A stretch of 64,000 bases of DNA from Nonomuraea angiospora (lineage in GTDB: Bacteria > Actinomycetota > Actinomycetes > Streptosporangiales > Streptosporangiaceae). The notes beneath the pieces were generated by a model. The model saw nothing but the letters and a program-made list of their open reading frames with translations. It searched no databases and had not been told where the DNA came from. Numbering within the stretch: the first letter of the stretch is position 1; each line of letters opens with the position of its first letter. Shown one piece after another: positions 61,716-64,000 of the stretch. The stretch lies in assembly GCF_014873145.1 (NCBI RefSeq), contig NZ_JADBEK010000001.1:2294001-2358000 (forward strand), read 5' to 3'. The position numbers were made by a program, and so were the translations under genes.

Positions 61716-64000
61716 TCATCTCCAGTCGCCGATCAGGGCGAGCGCCCCCCAGTGGTAGGGATGGGCTTCCCAGGGGTCGAGCGGGCGTTCGATCATCTCA
61801 CGCTGCGTGTGCCAGAAGCCACGCCACAGCGGCTCGTCCGGCCGCTGCGCCAGCCTGCGGTAGAACGACTCCAGGAAGCGTCCCGAGCTGGTCCTGTCGA
61901 CGTTCCACAGGGCCGCGATGACGGCTCCCGCTCCGGCGTAGAGCAGCGACTGCGCGAGGTTGGCCGCTTGCTCGGTCGGGTCGTAGCGGCCGGTGGAGCA
62001 GGCGCGCAGGGTGATGAGCCCCATGTCGATCCCGGCTCCGGCGAGGTCGCCCACCGTCAGCAGGTGACGGAGCCGCTGGGGCATGGAGAGTGCGGCAGGC
62101 TCGCGGCTGGGCCGCTCCCCGCCGTCGGCGAGCAGCAGCCCGGAGTCCAGAGGGTTGACGGCGTCGAAGTGGCCGTGGCAGGTCAGATGAGCCATGCGCC
62201 GGGTGCGAAGCGCGTCGAGGACGGCCTGCCGGACGGCGTTCGTGCCGCTCAGCTCCTCGACCGCCCAGCCGGCCGCGCGCAGCAGGTCGCCGTCGCGCTC
62301 CAGCGCCGCCGGGTCGGGGTCCTCCCGCGCGGCCACGCCCGCGCAGAAGATCGACTGCGGCCGGGGCGCCGCCGTACGCCTGGCGACGAGGTAGCCGAGC
62401 GCGCTCGCCGTCGGCACGTACGTCACCGCGTGCCGCTGCCCCAGGCAGGTGCCGTCAGAGAGAGGCAGGGCATGCAGCGGCAGGCCGTGGAGCGGGCCGT
62501 CGGGCGAGAGGCAGAGATGCTCGCTGCCGGCGACCTCGGGAAGGAAACCCAGCAGCTCGCCCGCCGTCTCGGCGAGGAAGCCCAGGTCACGCTTCCACGG
62601 GCGCCGCGCGGGCAGCGGAGCGAGCGGCGGGAAGTCGTGCGGCGCGCCGTTGAAGGCGCGGTCGAGCGCGGCGGCGGCACGGGCGAGCGTCCCCGCGCCG
62701 ACCGGGACGCGGGTCACGGCCAGCCGTCCCGTACGCGGCGTGTACACGAAGGCGACGGTCACGGCCGAGCCCGCGTGGAAGGAGACCAGCGCGGTGTCGA
62801 GGTCGCCGGCCAGTTGCTCGCGCAGGCGCGCCAGCGTGATCGGTTCTGCCCGGCGGAGCAGCGCGTAGCCGGGGGCATGCCGTTCCATCTGGGCCCAGAC
62901 CTCGGACAGCAGATCGTCGACGCGACCTTGCCGGCCACGCTTGGTCCATTCATCGACGGGCTGACCCTGGCCGCGTGGCCGGGCGGCCAGGGCGCGCCGC
63001 TCTTCCAGCAGGGCGGCCTCCCGCTCGGCCAGCTCGACCGGAACCCCGGCCGGGACAGGCAGCGGCATTCCGGCCAGCCCGCGCAGAATCCGGCGGGACT
63101 TGATCGCCTCGTGCAGGTCGAAGGCGAGCTCGTGAGCGTCGCGCGAGTCGGGCAGCCGCCCGGGCGGCAGGTCGTCGCAGAGCAGCGCCACCAGCGCGCC
63201 GTCGAGTTCGTCGGAGTCGTCCCACGACGCCGGCCCGTCCTGCGGCCCCGGCGCCTCCGTGGGAGCCGCCGGTTCCGGGGCGCGGGCCGTCCACAGCAGG
63301 TCGAAGGCCTCCTGCCGGGCCGGCGGCGAGCCGTCGGCGTCGACGAGGACGCCCGCGAGGAGCAGGATCATGTGGACCCGCTCCACCGCGCTGTCCGCCG
63401 GGCGGGCGAGCTGTTCCTTGATCGCCGCGACGGCGCCGGCCACGTCGCCGTCCGCCACGAGCAGGTCGGCCCTGGCGCGCACGGCGAACCGTGCCAGCAT
63501 CGCGTCCTTGCCCGCCTCCGCCAGTTCCATCGCCTCGCCGACCAGTTCGGCGAAGCGGTCACGGTGGTGCTCCAGGACGGCAGGGCGCGTGAGGATCTGG
63601 ATCAGGGCGTCACGGCGGTTGCCCGCCTCCCGCGCGATCTCCAGCCCGCGCAGGAAGCGATCGGCCGCCGTGGCGGAGTCCTCGGCGACGTGCCCGAGGC
63701 CGAACCAGGCCAGCGCCAGGCTGAAGCTCGGCTCCTCCTCGCCCAGCAGTTCCACGACGCGGCGGTAGCACCACTCGGCCTCCGCGCCGTTGCCGGCGTC
63801 GTACAGGGCCATGGCCAGGTTGTTGAGCGCGGACGGCTCGGCGCCAGGATGCTCGCGCGTCCAGTCCAGCACCCGGCGGTTCTCCTGGACTGCCAGGCGC
63901 ACCCTCCCCGCCTTCAAGTGCGAGCCGGCCATGAACGACCAGGCGCGATGGTACAGCTGGTCGTCGTTGGCCGCCTCGGCGAGCCGGCGCGCGTTCGCGT
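61716..64000 (-). CDS. CHAT domain peptidase with TPR region (partial)
   Basis: A partial gene: the minus-strand frame is open to the window edge, so the true start lies beyond 64000. The N-terminal part seen is TPR-like (LNNLAMALYDAGNGAEAEWCYRRV; LALAWFGLGHVAEDSA). The C-terminal 300 residues form a CHAT (caspase-like) domain with the catalytic His in HLTCHGHFD and Cys in ITLRACSTGRYDPTEQA, then AVIAALWNVD. CHAT proteases act in bacterial conflict and cell death, cleaving a partner protein. It is coupled to a small effector-associated-like protein. Confidence 0.9.
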   Translation of the reverse strand, partial: ANARRLAEAANDDQLYHRAWSFMAGSHLKAGRVRLAVQENRRVLDWTREHPGAEPSALNNLAMALYDAGNGAEAEWCYRRVVELLGEEEPSFSLALAWFGLGHVAEDSATAADRFLRGLEIAREAGNRRDALIQILTRPAVLEHHRDRFAELVGEAMELAEAGKDAMLARFAVRARADLLVADGDVAGAVAAIKEQLARPADSAVERVHMILLLAGVLVDADGSPPARQEAFDLLWTARAPEPAAPTEAPGPQDGPASWDDSDELDGALVALLCDDLPPGRLPDSRDAHELAFDLHEAIKSRRILRGLAGMPLPVPAGVPVELAEREAALLEERRALAARPRGQGQPVDEWTKRGRQGRVDDLLSEVWAQMERHAPGYALLRRAEPITLARLREQLAGDLDTALVSFHAGSAVTVAFVYTPRTGRLAVTRVPVGAGTLARAAAALDRAFNGAPHDFPPLAPLPARRPWKRDLGFLAETAGELLGFLPEVAGSEHLCLSPDGPLHGLPLHALPLSDGTCLGQRHAVTYVPTASALGYLVARRTAAPRPQSIFCAGVAAREDPDPAALERDGDLLRAAGWAVEELSGTNAVRQAVLDALRTRRMAHLTCHGHFDAVNPLDSGLLLADGGERPSREPAALSMPQRLRHLLTVGDLAGAGIDMGLITLRACSTGRYDPTEQAANLAQSLLYAGAGAVIAALWNVDRTSSGRFLESFYRRLAQRPDEPLWRGFWHTQREMIERPLDPWEAHPYHWGALALIGDWR

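Noticed and set aside
1..64000. tRNA, rRNA, CRISPR arrays or transposases
   Set aside because: I looked for these and found no cloverleaf-like clusters, regular spacer arrays or transposase motifs, though I cannot run structure searches.

Overview
The window is very GC-rich, coding-dense DNA with many GTG and TTG starts, 1-4 base stop/start overlaps and typical actinobacterial families: a SARP-NB-ARC-TPR regulator, LacI pairs, a CBM2 protein, a CHAT protease and an SCO7613-like membrane protein. It looks like the chromosome of a filamentous actinomycete. Streptosporangiaceae (Nonomuraea-like) is my best guess, by inference only. I saw no tRNA, rRNA, CRISPR array, prophage or insertion sequence.

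Layout. 0.1-4.8 kb: two secreted M14 zinc carboxypeptidases in tandem. 4.8-9.3 kb: an IclR / fumarylacetoacetase-like / FAD plus Fe-S oxidase operon for a hydroxy-acid or aromatic substrate. 9.4-11 kb: small membrane proteins and a PAP2 phosphatase. 11-13.2 kb: a decayed stretch holding a truncated MBL-fold gene and a truncated MerR gene fused head to head, an intact uronate-dehydrogenase-like gene, and remnants of an IclR gene and a sugar ABC permease. 13.3-14.8 kb: a TetR/epimerase divergon sharing one palindromic operator. 14.9-19.6 kb: a protease-MoxR-DUF58-VWA-VWA operon. 19.7-25.6 kb: an erythromycin-esterase-like protein, a fused serine hydrolase, a CPBP protease and a LuxR-type two-component system. 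25.8-36 kb: single genes (sulfotransferase, TetR, SET domain, S4 domain, MFS, phospholipase D, aminoglycoside-phosphotransferase-like, SnoaL, cupin, methyltransferase).

36.0-40.7 kb is the least ordinary locus. A large 2-oxoglutarate/Fe(II) oxygenase is translationally coupled to a leucine-rich-repeat protein. They stand divergent to a DUF6745-type protein and a small partner. Both proteins on the minus strand carry Asp/Glu tracts with WDD motifs. The promoter between the two arms has a perfect palindrome over the -10 box and start codon of an apparently leaderless gene.

40.8-46.2 kb: a 39-residue secreted peptide gene, a choice-of-anchor I beta-propeller, a SARP regulator and a small secreted protein. 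46.3-54.5 kb: a complete glycan-use operon (lipoprotein, two permeases, YesL, GH127) under two coupled LacI repressors, with two different palindromes at its promoter. 54.6-58 kb: secreted proteins, including a CBM2 plus Cip1-like protein behind a sequence identical to the cellulose-regulon CelR/CebR box. 58.5-64 kb: an SCO7613-like membrane protein, a small protein resembling effector-associated components, and a CHAT-TPR protein cut by the window edge.

A recurring theme is short tandem-repeat expansion. It occurs at gene 3' ends (8.5, 10.9 and 32 kb) and inside reading frames, where two adjacent lacI genes each carry exactly four 15-bp units.
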